From: Heliopora coerulea
Taxonomy: Eukaryota > Cnidaria > Anthozoa > Scleralcyonacea > Helioporidae
Length of the DNA stretch: 64,000 bases
NCBI GenBank assembly: GCA_030142905.1
Contig: JASJOG010000164.1
Span: 511,501 to 575,500, forward strand
Reading direction: 5' to 3'
Positions 12,595 through 25,200 of the stretch are shown piece by piece. A model generated the notes under the pieces. The model saw only the letters and a list, made by a program, of their open reading frames with translations, searched no databases and had not been told where the DNA came from. The position numbers and the translations under genes were made by a program. Each line of letters opens with the position of its first letter. Positions within the stretch are counted from its first letter, which is position 1.

Positions 12595-12952
12595 CATAAT
12601 CGTAGTTCTTAGTTCTTCTAAATAAATTTGTTGAGACAAACGCCTTACGTCAGACTGGCACACATTAACTGGTACATGTTATTCTATTGTACGTATACTG
12701 TACATACCAAGTTACTATTAGTTGAAGTGGTTATAAGACCTAAATAACATTATCTTGTAATCCTAATTTCAATTCCTTTTTAGAATTTTCTTATTTTTAA
12801 CGCTTGTATTTGGTGTTCTTCAGGGGCATGTCTTCAGCGGAATATTCAGTTAATAGTTTTGGATGATGACGTCATAATGATCTATTAGGTGACATGTCAT
12901 TCGGGCAAATTCGGTTCAGACCCCCCTAGAAAATTGTGCCCGTACGCCTATG

Positions 12953-13145
12953 CAAGGAAGTAAAAGCAACTCGACAATGATAAGAATGCTTCCTGTTAAT
13001 TCTTCCCGTCGCGTGTTAAACTAGACATTTTCTTTCCAAACGGTTTTACTACCCCTGTTACACCTCTTTACAACTTCTCTCTCGGCACGAATTTACACAG
13101 CGGTCGAAATGTTACAGTCTGACATACAACAACGGACAAACTATG
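12953..13145 (+). repeat. 212-bp satellite (right part) with hAT target duplication at 12953-12960
   Basis: Resumes as CAAGGAAGTAAAAGCAACTC and continues with the CTAGACATTTTCTTTCC and CATACAACAACGGACAAACT words of the left part. It stops near 13145. Confidence 0.85.
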
Positions 13146-14490
13146 CGTTTGTGTTACCTTTTCCAATACAGCGCCAGAAAGCAGGCTTTTAACGGACCTC
13201 TCCCCGATCTTTGGCCGTTGGACTTCCAAGTTTGGTGCATGATGTACTTCGCTTCTTACTTCCATTTCCAAGTTAAGGTTAGCTCTCCTTTCCAATTTCT
13301 TTGAAGACCTCGAATTAATTTCTTCTCCCATCGAAGTAATTGTTAAGGAGTGTCTGCTTAGAGACTTTAATATCATTCAGTTAAATGCACGGTAGGATTG
13401 TCCACTTATAGCAAATAGGCCTGTCATAAAAAGCCACGTTTCGTAGCTCAGCTTGGGTTACTCAATGTCAACAACTTTGTCTTAGTGTAAACTACTTGTT
13501 TTTCTTCGGTACAAAATTCAGTCTTTTCTTTTTGGAAACTGCTTATTTATGTTTAACTTTTTTTTTCTCTTTCTTTTCTTTTAAACATGTTTTGTTTTCT
13601 TAATTCCTTGGCGTGAAAACTGAAGAATGACGGGGAAGCTCAGTCGCTGAAAACTGTCAATCATATGTCTTAAAGGTGACATTGTCTCTCTTTCCAGCAC
13701 TGCTCAGATCTAATTTTATACCCACGAATTTCTAAATATTAAACGATTTAACTGGCATGCTTCTGTTTTTGACAGCAAAATGTAAATGTCAGCATCCCAG
13801 CTAGTAGTTTGAAGTAGTAAAGTACGTGGACTTTCGTTTGGCCTGCTGCTAGGCCAGCTAACGCTGCTGTTGACTAGAGGGACGTAATCCTAAGATTTTT
13901 TCTTCCCTCATAAAGATCTTTCTTGCTCCTCTGCAATGACAGAATAGTGTCGAGAGAGGTTGGTTAAAGTATAATAAAAATGCCTGTAAAATTAATGTCG
14001 CAGCATTGGGATGATGTGTGGTCACAGGCTTTTCGCATTCGATAACAAGATGCGATAACTTTGGGTGAAGCAACTACCTGAAATATACGAAAAGAAACTT
14101 CGACGTTTCGAGCGAAGGCCCTTCGTCGGGACGTTAGTACTGGTGATCTCTCGATTAATAGTTTGAAAGATATATTGTGAATAATTTTCATAATTTCCAC
14201 AGAACAATCCCGCGTTACGTTTGTATGTATGTCATCATTTTAAAATGCCTTGAACAAAGTCTCGTCAGCATATATCATGCAAAGCCTCTGTCCTTGGCGC
14301 CTGATAGGAGTTTCAGATCAACACCTTCCTTCAGCTGAGCTGACGCTGAAACGAAAACGACACAGCGAGAATTCAGGTAATTTATGACTTTGACGTCAAA
14401 CGCGGCAGGGGTACCATGTGTACGTTAATTAAGAGAGGACGTATCAGGGTAAGAGATAAATTTTGTAATCCCCTTGTCCCTTGGACAACC
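13146..14490. other. Non-coding; one retroelement-type hairpin near 14088-14140
   Basis: No gene seen. On the minus strand, 14094-14136 reads CCGACGAAGGGCCTTCGCTC then GAAACGTC. This looks like a decayed hammerhead/PLE-tail hairpin phrase. Confidence 0.4.
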
Positions 14491-14492
14491 AT

Positions 14493-14587
14493 CTCGATTG
14501 AATAAAATGAATTGTATTTTTGCGTTGATGAGTTTGAGGCTGGCGATTATAATAGTATATTTTCTGGTAACGAACAGCAAAAGGTGT
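14493..14587 (+). repeat. Dispersed repeat, copy A
   Basis: About 95 bp (CGATTGAATAAAATGAAT, GATGAGTTTGAGG, ATAGTATATTTTCTGGTAA) that recurs in the same orientation at about 43838-43927. Confidence 0.7.
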
Positions 14588-14711
14588 AATATTTTTGGGT
14601 GTAATTAGGATGCTTTAGGCATGTGATATGATAAAGTTTGTCATATGTTATGCCATCACCTCTTAGTGAACGGAATTTAAATTCTGTTATTAAATTATAG
14701 AGAATAATAAA

Positions 14712-15580
14712 AGCCTGTTTATATGGAGGTAGAGTGACCCTTCTACAAGGGTTACCCTAGCAGCAGGGTTAACCTGTCAGCTAGTTGCGGTAACAACCCC
14801 GGTAGCAGGGCCATCTTTTTGTTTATTTAAGGCATGTGAAACACATTAGGTAGGGTAACCCTCCCGCACGGGTAAAAGTGTGAAAGCATGCAAAATGTAG
14901 TTCGTTTTATGGTTAGCAAATGGGAGTTTAAGCAAGCTACTACGGCGACGACATTTCACAGAGCAGCTTAACTAAACACATTTCAATAGAATAACATTCT
15001 ACTGACATTGTAAAGAACAGTGAATGTTGCCTACGCCTTGGAAACTCAAATCAGCAACTTAGGTCAGTTTGTTAACGTTTGAAGGATCCGAAACGTGTGG
15101 CGTATTGTATGCTATCGTATTCGTGGAACCGTGGAAATGTCGTCAAAGACGTACTGAGTACAAGTAGGATAGTGTTGAAAATACTCTAGGGACTTGAAAT
15201 TGTTCCTTCCCTTTGTTTTAATGAAAATTTCTATTGTAAGAAAACGTTGCCGTAGTGTTTGCTTAAACTCCCTATTGGGTTCGCTTGCACATACGCCAAG
15301 CGAAATCTTTCGAAGATATTGGGTAAACAATGGTGTAATGCATGAAGAGAGAACTATTTCAGCATCAAACCATCCTTCGCGATCAACTAATTTAAAAGCA
15401 ATAAAAATAATATCTGTGACAAGGACGAAACCTTAGTGACCACGCAGAGGTAAAGTGACCCAACTGGTGAAGTTCTACCTGCTAAAAAGGTCACTTTACA
15501 TCATGTAAACAGGGACGGTCTTTTGGCGTTCCTAGCAGAGTTACCCCGTTAGGAGGGTCACCCTTTCGCCGTGTAATCAA
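14712..15580. mobile_element. Non-autonomous element with GGGTAACCC-rich ends
   Basis: The left end carries GTGACCCTTCTACAAGGGTT and AGCAGCAGGGTTAACC. The right end carries the complementary style CTAGCAGAGTTACCCC and GGAGGGTCACCCTTTCGCC. Additional internal copies lie near 14857 and 15430-15500. The interior is non-coding. Exact termini and target duplication were not resolved. Confidence 0.45.
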
Positions 15581-16890
15581 ACCCCCACTTTGTATCAATT
15601 TATTAAATCGGCTATGCCCGAGCGCGTGATCAAAGCCAAAATTATCTCAATACCAATTGTCTTTCAAGCTCTGTTGTTGTCCAGCAATCCGAGCTTAAAC
15701 CTTACTCGGCGGTTTATTTATGAGGATATCCAGATTAGGGAGCGCTACTTAATCTTCCACATTCGATATAGAGTTCACTAACTTTGGGCATTTGACAACC
15801 GCCAAAAGTGATGACCAATGTGGCGATTATCTACGTTACTGCGACCGCTGAAATGCTGACCAGCAGAATAATCCAAGTTTGTAATTTGGAGCTTGACGAA
15901 CCTATACAAATATCAAAATTCCAACACACTTCAGATCAAAACAACAAAAAATCTTTTTTAAATTTCAGAATTATCCTCACTGTAACACGAAGAGAAAATT
16001 TCATGATTAGCCATCGTCGAAAGTCAACTCGAAAAATTGAGCTAGCTAACTTGCGTGGGACAAGAACTCGTATTTTCGAGTTTCCGAACAATCATGAAAT
16101 TTTTTCTTCAATCTTCATCTTACAGTAAACCAGTCCAATATTTCACTTTAAGTTCGAGTGAATCCTTAAGGCTGAAACACACTAGCGGTCACTCTGGTCG
16201 CGCGACTATAGCGACTAGTTTGAACGGTTACTCAGTCGTTTTGGTCATCGAAGTTGGTCGCTTTGGTAGTTTGACACGTCGAACTTTTTACCTTGGTCTT
16301 TTTACACTCATTGCCTGAGATTGGATTAGTTTGCGTGCAACTGCACGTTCATACTTACAACCAACAGAATAATGGCATGTGTTGGGGAAGCTTTGATAAA
16401 CTCGTCTAGAAACTATCCAATATTACACGAATTATCCAACAACAAATTATAAAAACAAACGAATAAAAACTTTACTCGTGGAATAGAATCGCTGAGTGGA
16501 ATATAAACAGAGTGTTTCTAGTCGCAACAACTTATCGAAAATTCGGGGAGTCATCCAAAAGCAAAGATAAAATTGTCCTTCATCTCCTCGCAGTACTTGA
16601 AACGGATTATGAAAACCAGTCCTGTTCTAATCTTTGTTTCTTGATGTCATTAACCCACTACCGTTTGCAATTTTCCATTAGTTTTCTTCTTTCGCTCAGT
16701 GTCCATTACTGTTCATTAATAATTGTTGCTGTTGCAGAAAGTCGTGCTCGTTGTCTCACGGCCATTTTAAGAAAGTCACGCTCACAAGGACATTGTCAAT
16801 GTGTTTCCATTGGTCGTACGACCTGTACCTATACAAGTGGACACCATGGTCACACAACCACAATGAATGCACTTAAAAAATACCCAATGG
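15581..16890. other. Non-coding; a tandem GGTCGC/GCGACTA-rich patch at 16180-16270
   Basis: No gene recognised. The GCGACTATAGCGACTAG / TTGGTCGCTTTGG words resemble the sub-terminal ends of a MITE, but no partner end was identified. Confidence 0.4.
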
Positions 16891-16896
16891 ATTCCC

Positions 16897-17154
16897 GTGT
16901 TTGAATACTGTGATCCAAAGACGCGGGATATTGCAAGACTAGACAAAAACGTTAAAAAAACACGAGCCGCTTGGCTTTAGCTTTTCGAAAAAATGATCAA
17001 CAACAAATCATAGACGAGTTCAAAAAGATTGTACCCTGGTCAACAAAATGAAGGCTTTTGAACGTGGTGAAATGGTGGAAAAACAAGCGAGTTTTTTAAA
17101 CCTGTTTGAAGGTCAAAAAACGCACCAAGTGTTTGAATCACAGTATTCAAACAC
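16897..17154. mobile_element. Short MITE-like inverted repeat
   Basis: GTGTTTGAATACTGTGAT (16897-16914) has a perfect inverted partner at 17137-17154. The interior is about 220 bp and non-coding. Confidence 0.55.
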
Positions 17155-17159
17155 ACGAA

Positions 17160-18280
17160 AACCGTTACGTGTCTCTTTTATAAAATAATAGAGTGAACGT
17201 GCAAAACAAACTTCAGCACACCAATCAGAGCTCGCGAATGAGGCACGTTAGTTTATAAAGTGTATTTCAGCCTTTAGTTTCTCCAAAGTTTTTTTACTTT
17301 AAAGGATCAGAAATTTCTGAGTGGAGTCTGACGTGACGACTGATGAAGCTAACACTGCGAACAAAATATTTCTGTTCTTAGCAATTAGTTCAAATTCACA
17401 TCCGTAGAGTTTGATTTTTGAGAGTTTGTGCATGTGTGTGTTCGAAAGCTGTTCATTGTACCTTGCCACTCAATCCTCTGAAGTCGATTCCTGGGGCAAG
17501 AGGGTCGGAATGAGGTTGGCGTTACACATGGTTCTTCCCCTTTTCTTGGTTTAAGTCTTTAGGACTTTTTAAGGACTTTTTGGTGGTATATTTAAGAAAT
17601 TTTGAGGACCCATGGTGTATGGCACCCAATTTATAAAACAAACCTGAAAATATATAATACATTGCTATATAGCCATAACTATGCCAAGGGTCGTGATAAT
17701 GACTAGACCATCTCTGATTTCCTTTGAATAAAGATGATTGATTACAAATACATGATAAAAAACAACACATGGCCATTTAAGATTAATACCAGTTTTATTG
17801 AAAGGCATCAGGGCATAATAAAATTTAAGAACTTTTCATGTACTTAGGTAGGTTTTTAGAAAATTTAATGACTGTTGAGTACTTAACTTTAAAAAAAGAA
17901 TATTTATGGACGTTCATAGTTTTTGAGAACCCATAAGAACCCTAGATACAAGGATATCGGTAATTTGTCAATTGTAATTGTTAATTTTCATCGCTTTATA
18001 ACAATTTTGGCTAAATTTTTCCAGCTATAACAAAGACCCTTAAAAAGCTTTTTAAAACCGCTCAACGCCGCATTACCTAAGGGATATGATGAAAAACTGG
18101 GCGAGGGGTGGTTGCATTTTCATATTTCTGATTAGGAAGATGATAGTTCATTCTCAAACTCAATAATTCATAAAGCAAAAACATAAGAAATACATAATTA
18201 ATCAGTATTTAGAATTCGGAGCAAGATTACAGCTGAATGTTGCCAACTTTCGGCTGGATTTTCACCTAAAATACTGGTTT
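17160..18280. other. No recognised feature
   Basis: AT-rich, with repeated AGGACTTTTT-type words at 17565-17580. The longest open frame on the minus strand (17522-17776) shows no recognisable motif. Confidence 0.45.
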
Positions 18281-18755
18281 GTGAATTAGGCGTGCGCATT
18301 TTTCTTCCATGGTGTTCTTCCTCCTGCTTTTTGGCTGTTGGTTGTATTCTACTAGATACCAGATGTTTTCTTGCTGTCCCTTCTTCAAGTTGTGAATCCC
18401 TGATCAGAAATCAAAATTGTGAATGCCTCTCAAACATTATGATGTAATATTTCAAACACTCGTTGAGCATTCTTCCTTCGATTTCAAAATACCTCGAAAC
18501 TGGTTAAAAAATCTCGGCTTCGCCTCGTTTTTGAACTCGTTTCTCTGTATTTAGAAGTCAGAGGAAGAACACCAACTCGTGTTTGAAATATTACTTCATA
18601 ATGTTTGAAAGGCATTCACAATTTTGATTGCTGATCAGGGATTCACAAATTGGAGAGACAGCAAGAAAACATCTGATATCTAGTAGAATATACCCAACAG
18701 TCAAAAAGCAAGGAGGAAGGACACCATGGAGGCAAAATGCACACGCCTAATTCAC
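18281..18755. mobile_element. Foldback element with about 175-bp inverted arms
   Basis: The left arm starts GTGAATTAGGCGTGCGCATT and the right arm ends with its near-complement (TGCACACGCCTAATTCAC). Matching blocks between the arms include CACCATGG, the TCTAGTAGA/TCTACTAGA region, GATCAGGGATTCAC, GGCATTCACAATTTTGAT and TTTGAAATATTAC. The spacer is about 110 bp. There is no coding capacity. Confidence 0.85.
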
Positions 18756-19013
18756 AAAATCAGAAATTTCACACAGCGGTGTGGCACATGTCTAATTTGC
18801 GATTAACAGATGAAAGCAAAATGTTTATGACGTCTACAGAAGTCAAAAATGTTTCAAGGAACTCGTAACCTTAATTTTAAAGATCAAAAGCGTGGCACTG
18901 TTCTGCAAAATTGGCATTTTTATTCGGACAGTTAATAATATATCGTCTATAATTCCTTCGCTACTGCTCCCTGTTGAAAGAAAACTGCATTTAAAAAATC
19001 ATATTTACTAAAA

Positions 19014-19019
19014 TTTATT
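19014..19019 (-). terminator. Candidate polyadenylation signal of the convertase gene
   Basis: AATAAA on the minus strand, about 155 bases after the stop codon of the proposed last exon. It is plausible but such hexamers are common in AT-rich DNA. Confidence 0.3.
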
Positions 19020-19171
19020 TCAAAAATTATAATTATTCGATCTGAAGAGAATAGGGTGTTTGAAGTTATCCTCAATATGGCTGGTTTTGACCTGAAATGC
19101 GATGAGTCTGTTTTAAATGTCTGAGGAATCCCCATGTTTGTTCTTTTTTCCCCTTGCAGTCTCCTTCTCAG

Positions 19172-19203
19172 TTACATGACAAAGATCAGCAGTACTAGTG
19201 TGA
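19172..19203 (-). CDS. Candidate convertase exon 14: short hydrophobic C-terminus
   Basis: A good acceptor (TTTCTGACTCATAG) restores phase with exon 13 and gives [10 protein letters not shown] then TAA. This would leave a protein ending just after the P domain with a ten-residue hydrophobic tail, conceivably a minimal GPI-signal-like or membrane-tail segment. Only the splice fit supports it; other terminal exons are possible. Confidence 0.35.
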
Positions 19204-22200
19204 CTATGAGTCAGAAACGAACATGGCAAATAAAAAGGGATTACTTCTGCTTTCCACAATTTATATTTCGAAAACACAACCATCGAATCTGAATTCACGA
19301 TACAAGCTCTAGAAGGTGAAGATAAAGCTCGTGTTTTATACGAAACAAGAAAACAAAAGATTTTGTCCTCAAATCAATCATAAAGTGCAGATCGCAAATC
19401 AATCACAATCTGACGAAAGTAAGGCTTGATAACTAAGAGTTCTAGCTGAAAGTAAAGTTCATTTTCTGCTTAAAATAGCTTGTTTTTTGTCTTGCTTTTT
19501 CCTCTCGTTTTGCATTTTTATTTCTTTTTTGACATGATTTGAGAAATTTTGTATAACATTCCTGCTAAATTTCGAGCAATATAACTTATACAGAATCGAT
19601 AGAAACTCGTTCTGAAGCACTCGAGATTTACGAGTTTTTTCCGGTTAAAACGTGCAGGAAATTGTGCAGTTTCAAACTGAAACTCATATTTGATCTTAAG
19701 CTGCCAAATAATAAGAGACTCTTGAATTTTGCGTGGAAATTAATTAGTAGAATTACTTTCCGTGTGTTGACTGGTTGCCGCTTTCCTTACCTATAACCTG
19801 CTCATGTTTTCCTTTCATACAACAGTTAACTCCAATCAATGCCTTCGCTCGAATCATGGTTAGCTTTCGCGTTTAACTAGTTTACCACTTTTAGACCTTT
19901 TTATACTATATCTAAAATGAAATCTGTATACTGGATAACGAACAGCTGCACTTACTATTATCGTGAAGTTTGGTGTTGCTGACATTAGAAGGTTCAGATG
20001 TCCCGTACAAAATCAATGTCATGTCGAACAAATCTCCTAACATAATTATAAAATAAAATTGGTATAAGAAAATATGGAGATTGCGCAGCCAGGTTGAGAC
20101 ATAACTAATTTTGAGACACGTTCTCTGACTAAAATTTATTAAATATACGAGCTTTCGACTACCTAACTGTAGTCTTCGACAGGCAAGAGTGACATGAATT
20201 AATGACTTGTAGATATTTATAGGTGCGTGTTGAATTGAGGAACTATGTGGCAGGAAGCAATTAGCGAATACAATGCTTGTTGACAAGGACAGCGTATTGT
20301 CTGGGAAGCGGTTTGGAGTTATTGTCAGAATTCGCTATTAAAGCCGTATGCCAAGATTCTAATGTTTTTCGTGTTCGGTAGTTACCACTATCAATTACTC
20401 TACTATTAGCGAAGTCGATATTATGATTATTTTCCCATGCATGGTTAGCTATGTTTGAACCTTTTTTATAGTTTTTAACATTCCGGATATGTTCCTTTTT
20501 TCATGTTTCAAATGATCTTCCTGTTTCACCAACGTATGACCACGAGCAATCCAAACAAGGTATATTGTAGACAACATTGGTTCGTCGTTCGGGTGGAACT
20601 TGGTATTTGGGAGAAGGAAAAGTTTGTTGTAGCGTTCGTAGTGGTTTAGTAGTGACTCTAATGTTATGTTTTTGTAGTATACGTCTGAGAGCGTCAGTTA
20701 TCCCACTCACATACGGTAAAGTAACGTAGCCGGTTGGTTTGTCATTTTCAGTTACACATTTGAAAAATTGTCTTACCAGTTCTTCAGGTGATGGTACGGG
20801 TTTGTTAGTTGTCAAGTCTTTGAAGGTTTGTTTCAGAACTCTCTCTGGGTATCCGTTGTTTTGTAAGGCTGTCGTTGCATGGTTGAGTTCGTTCTGTTTG
20901 CTATCGTATGTGCTTGGTAGTGTTTGTGCTCTGTGTATAAGAGTTCTGGCTGTGCTAATTTTGTGGTTAATGTCATGGTGTGAGTTGAAGTCAAGGTATC
21001 TGTCTGTATGTGTGGGTTTCCTGTATACGTCAATTTTGAGGTCGTTACCTTGTCGTATTATAAGGGTATCTAGAAAAGCGATATTGTTGTCCTGTTCGAG
21101 TTCCATAGTAAAAGTAATGAAAGGGTCAATGTTGTTTAAAGAATCATAGAAAGTGAGAATAGCCGTCTTTTTAATAATACAAAAACTGTCGTCAACAAAA
21201 CGTTTCCATGTTTTTGGTTTCGTAGGAGTCGCTTGAATGGCCATATTTTCAATTGCTTCCATACAAAGGTTAGCGATGACTGGGCTAACAGGGCTACCCA
21301 TGGCACATCCGTGTATTTGTTTGTAAGTGTCGTTGTCATAAATAAAATAATTGTTAGAAAGTGTAAAATCTAAAAGTGAAATAATATCGTCAATAGTAAG
21401 GTTAGTACGAGAGCTTAAGGTCTTGTCCTGTTCGAGTTTTGTCCGTATGTATTGGCAGGCTTTTTTGACGGGGATAGCTGTAAACAGAGAGACGACATCA
21501 AAAGAAACCATAACTTCATCATCTTCAATCTTGATTTTGGTCATCTCACTTGCGAACTCAGAAGAGTTTCTGACAGAACAACCATTCTTGTTTTGGATGG
21601 GTGAAAGTATGGTTGTAAGAAATTTTGAGATGTTGTAGAGAGAGGAACCAATGCAATTGATAATGGGTCGCAGCGGGTAGCTTTCTTTGTGGTGTTTTAC
21701 TGAGCCACGTATAGTTGGTGGTAAGCCGTCTGTCGAGCGTAATCGTTTGTAGGTTTTTTCATCAATTTTCCCTTTGTTCTTTAAAGTTAGGAGTCTAGCT
21801 TTAAAGTTAGCGAATTCTGACAATAACTCCAAACCGCTTCCCAGACAATACGCTGTCCTTGTCAACAAGCATTGTATTCGCTAATTGCTTCCTGCCACAT
21901 AGTTCCTCAATTCAACACGCACCTATAAATATCTACAAGTCATTAATTCATGTCACTCTTGCCTGTCGAAGACTACAGTTAGGTAGTCGAAAGCTCGTAT
22001 ATTTAATAAATTTTAGTCAGAGAACGTGTCTCAAAATTAAAATTGATATAGTTAATGGGATGGTTTCTGCTTCTGTTAAAACAGCGCGAGTTCGAAATTT
22101 GCACACCACTCCCCAGGTCATTTATTCAAAGCATGCTTGGTTTGTGGAAGTCCTTTGCTTTTTCGGCTTTATCTCGGAATTTCCTACTCCTAGATAAGTT

Positions 22201-25200
22201 TCCATCCACGGCTAAACAACGTTATCTGCCCAAAGGGCTTAGGCTAAGGGGTTGCTGGCGCTTCCAAAGGTGTCACTCCGGATTCTGGTGGGTGAGGCGT
22301 CCACATCTCCATACTAGGTTGAATCTTATTCTTGTCCTACTTCAGTGCCTAAACTACTGTCATGATCATAATTTATTATTACTTTGATTTCTTAATACGC
22401 GTTTATTTTTTTTTAAATATAAAAAACATTTACTGATTTTCAAAAGGCCGTATGATTAGATGCAAAAAGTACTCAGAAATCTAATAGCTAACCTTCAAAA
22501 CCACTACCCATTTTAAAAAGACTAATTCACTTAATAATTAATTCGTTAATTAACTACAAACTACATTTAAAATCATCTCTTCTTCATCTAGTATTTCATA
22601 AAAATGCTCATCAAAGTAGTACAATTAATTTCACTTATCACTTTAAGTGTAGGATACATACCGAGAACGGAAGCTTTTAGCCAGATAAATCCAGAGGGGT
22701 CAAAGGCCCCGAGGCAGGGGCGGATTTAGGTGGGGGCGAAGCGGAGGCGCGCCCTCCCTCTTTTTTATTAACTGTCATGTGACTTTTTGCTCGGTTGCAA
22801 AACACAAGCATTAAACCGACAACCAAGAAGATTGACAATTATTTTCAAAAAGAATTGGAGCAAACAGCAGAGAAAAGAAAGGGTGAGTAGAAGAAACTCA
22901 GATTCAAAATTACCGGAAACGAAAGTAGCATAAAAATTTTTCCACTTACTAAAACGCCACTTACTGGGAAGAATTTGTGAAGAAATTTTGCGTCCCCTCC
23001 TTTTTTTTCAAAATTCTGGATCTGCTCCCGCCGAGGTATTTATCTGGTTTAAAGCCGACGTTCGAATACAGTATTGAACGCTATGGGGTTGGGGAAAATA
23101 CTCTGCGTAACTAAGATCTTTTCAGCATATGAACGGAAGAATACATTAACTCTATTTAGAATACTTCCTTTCATTCTTTATCTTACTCACCACTTCCAAT
23201 AACTTCAGGATTTTCATTTATTACTTTAACATTCCACATTCCTTGAGAAGGTTCGCCCCAAAAGTGGACACTGGTTGTGACCAAATCTGTATAATTTGTC
23301 CTTCCTGTTGCAGCATCAAAGTGGCGGGAATACACAAATCTAGACTTTGTGTTGCTTGGCGACGTCACGTCAATGGCAATCACTCCACGTCTTGGATACT
23401 CCAAGTTTAATTTGAGCTGAACATGCTCCAGACTTTTAACTATTCCATGACTGCAAGAGGATCCATTCACCTGAAAAGAAATTGTGGCTGGAATTTCTTG
23501 TCTCCTATAATGAAACATGGTTACAATGAATGAAAGTATTTAACCCTACTTTATTCTTGATCCAAAAGTAGACGAATCCGTACTTGGTGTAACCTCTCTC
23601 TACAACACTTTCGTCACCCATGTAATGATTTCATATAAAAAGTGCATTTAAAAAAGGAAAAAGTAGAAAAGGAAAACCGCCAGAATTGGTTTTTGCATTA
23701 ATGAAGCAGCTTTTCTTTTCACAGTTTCCTACTTATTTTCAAATGCTTTAATTCGCTATTAAGAAAACAACAATCAGGGACGGCGGAGCAGGGGGACTGC
23801 AGGGGCTGTAGCCCCCCCACTTTTTTCCAAATGTAATGTTGAAACAACTACGCTTTAAAACACTTGTTGTGCAATTTCCCAGAGAAGCATACAAAATATC
23901 GTATTTTTATCTCAAGCCCCCCCACTCGTAATTCCGCTCCGCCGTCCCTGACAATAAGGCAGCGATTAGTCTTGTCCGATATATTTTCAAGCTCGTGTGA
24001 AGACGTACTTTACAATCCGTGTAGTTATGCGGACAATAAAAACACGGCATTTCATGTTGTCGAATTAAGGGTTTCTTCAAAGTGGCCGGTGTAAGATCAT
24101 ACTCTGTCTAGTACACAACTTCCACATGCAATGCACGGAACGTCGAACAAAATTTGAGAATTGGAGACTTACCTGTAAGTTAAAGTTTGACTGAGATTCT
24201 GTGTGTGACTGGTTGGAAGCTAGGGCGTCGTAACGTGAGATTATACGTAATTTCAAGAACAATCAAGATTATTATACGGCTAGCGTTACTTCCGGTGAAA
24301 TGGATCGTTCTGATTGGATGAGACACTCTTACGGGCGGTTATTACTTTCCTGTTATGGACCGGTCCCTCATGGGATCTGGTTTGCATCAGCAAAATGTTT
24401 CGAGCTTATTTTTGATAACGAATTCGTATTTTTTATTTATTCGTCTAATTTTCTGAATAAAGTCATCGTGGAAAATATTTAACCAAGTCATAACCAGTTT
24501 GTTTTTGGTTAATCCTCGGGAAAACGTAGCTCAATCTCGTTTGTTTGTCTTCAAAGCAACTGGGACATTTATCCTGAGAAAACGTGCCGGCGTGTAGTAA
24601 TAACTTACGGCATGAAAATATCCAACTTTATTAGCATATTTTTCATTGATATTTATAAATTACTGGTTTTTGCTCGGGAATTTGAAGCAAATTGATCTTT
24701 CTTTGTGCTCTATGCCTGTATAAGCGCTTCATGACTTACTCTGTCACTCTAACGAATGTAACATATTTTTTTCACTACATCTTCCTTATTTAAAACAAGC
24801 CGTATAATAAACCTCTTATTAACCTCGTCCGCTTGATCATTACTGGAAAATATCAGACCGGGCTCTTTTATGGAAGTTAATATACTACGTCTCGGTAGCA
24901 CGGGGTGGAGTTAATTTGGCACCATCTCTGGTGAGAAGTAATCAACATTTACACAATTTTTCCAACGTTCAAAGTAGGTTTGTTAGCTAGAAATCAGTTT
25001 TGAACCCTGGTTAATTTTTTTATATCAGCCATAAAGGTACCAGGCGGGAATCTTAATCTTAAAATAAACAGTAAAGTCCAGCAAAAAAGACTAATAATAA
25101 GCATTCATTTTCATTCATTTTCTTTTATTCGAGAACTTCTTTCTCTAGACTAGTAGTGATAACTTAAGCATGGCTAGATTTGATATTAAGTCTATTTTCA

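Larger units (their letters stand above)
8911..12952 (+). mobile_element. hAT-superfamily DNA transposon, 4042 bp, decayed
   Basis: The element begins CATAGGCGTACG (8911-8922) and ends with its perfect complement CGTACGCCTATG (12941-12952), flanked by an identical 8-bp duplication. Sub-terminal G-runs (left) and C-runs (right) extend the symmetry. The interior encodes a ZMYM1/TTF-type hAT transposase on the plus strand that is broken by several lesions. It sits inside one unit of the 212-bp satellite, so the satellite is older. An internal stretch from about 8990 to 9860 has no coding content and probably holds promoter/UTR. Confidence 0.93.
20106..22039 (-). mobile_element. Penelope-like retroelement with 231-bp inverted terminal arms
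   Basis: Arms at 20106-20336 and 21809-22039 are near-identical inverted copies. Between them lies a minus-strand PLE reverse transcriptase followed by a GIY-YIG endonuclease. Inverted pseudo-LTRs are known for PLEs. The RT frame runs straight out of the right arm with no N-terminal domain, so the copy is 5'-truncated and fused to an inverted 3' piece. It lies in the last large intron of the convertase gene. Confidence 0.9.

Noticed and set aside
20739..21638. Plus-strand open frames opposite the PLE reverse transcriptase
   Set aside because: Antisense shadows of the minus-strand RT frame.
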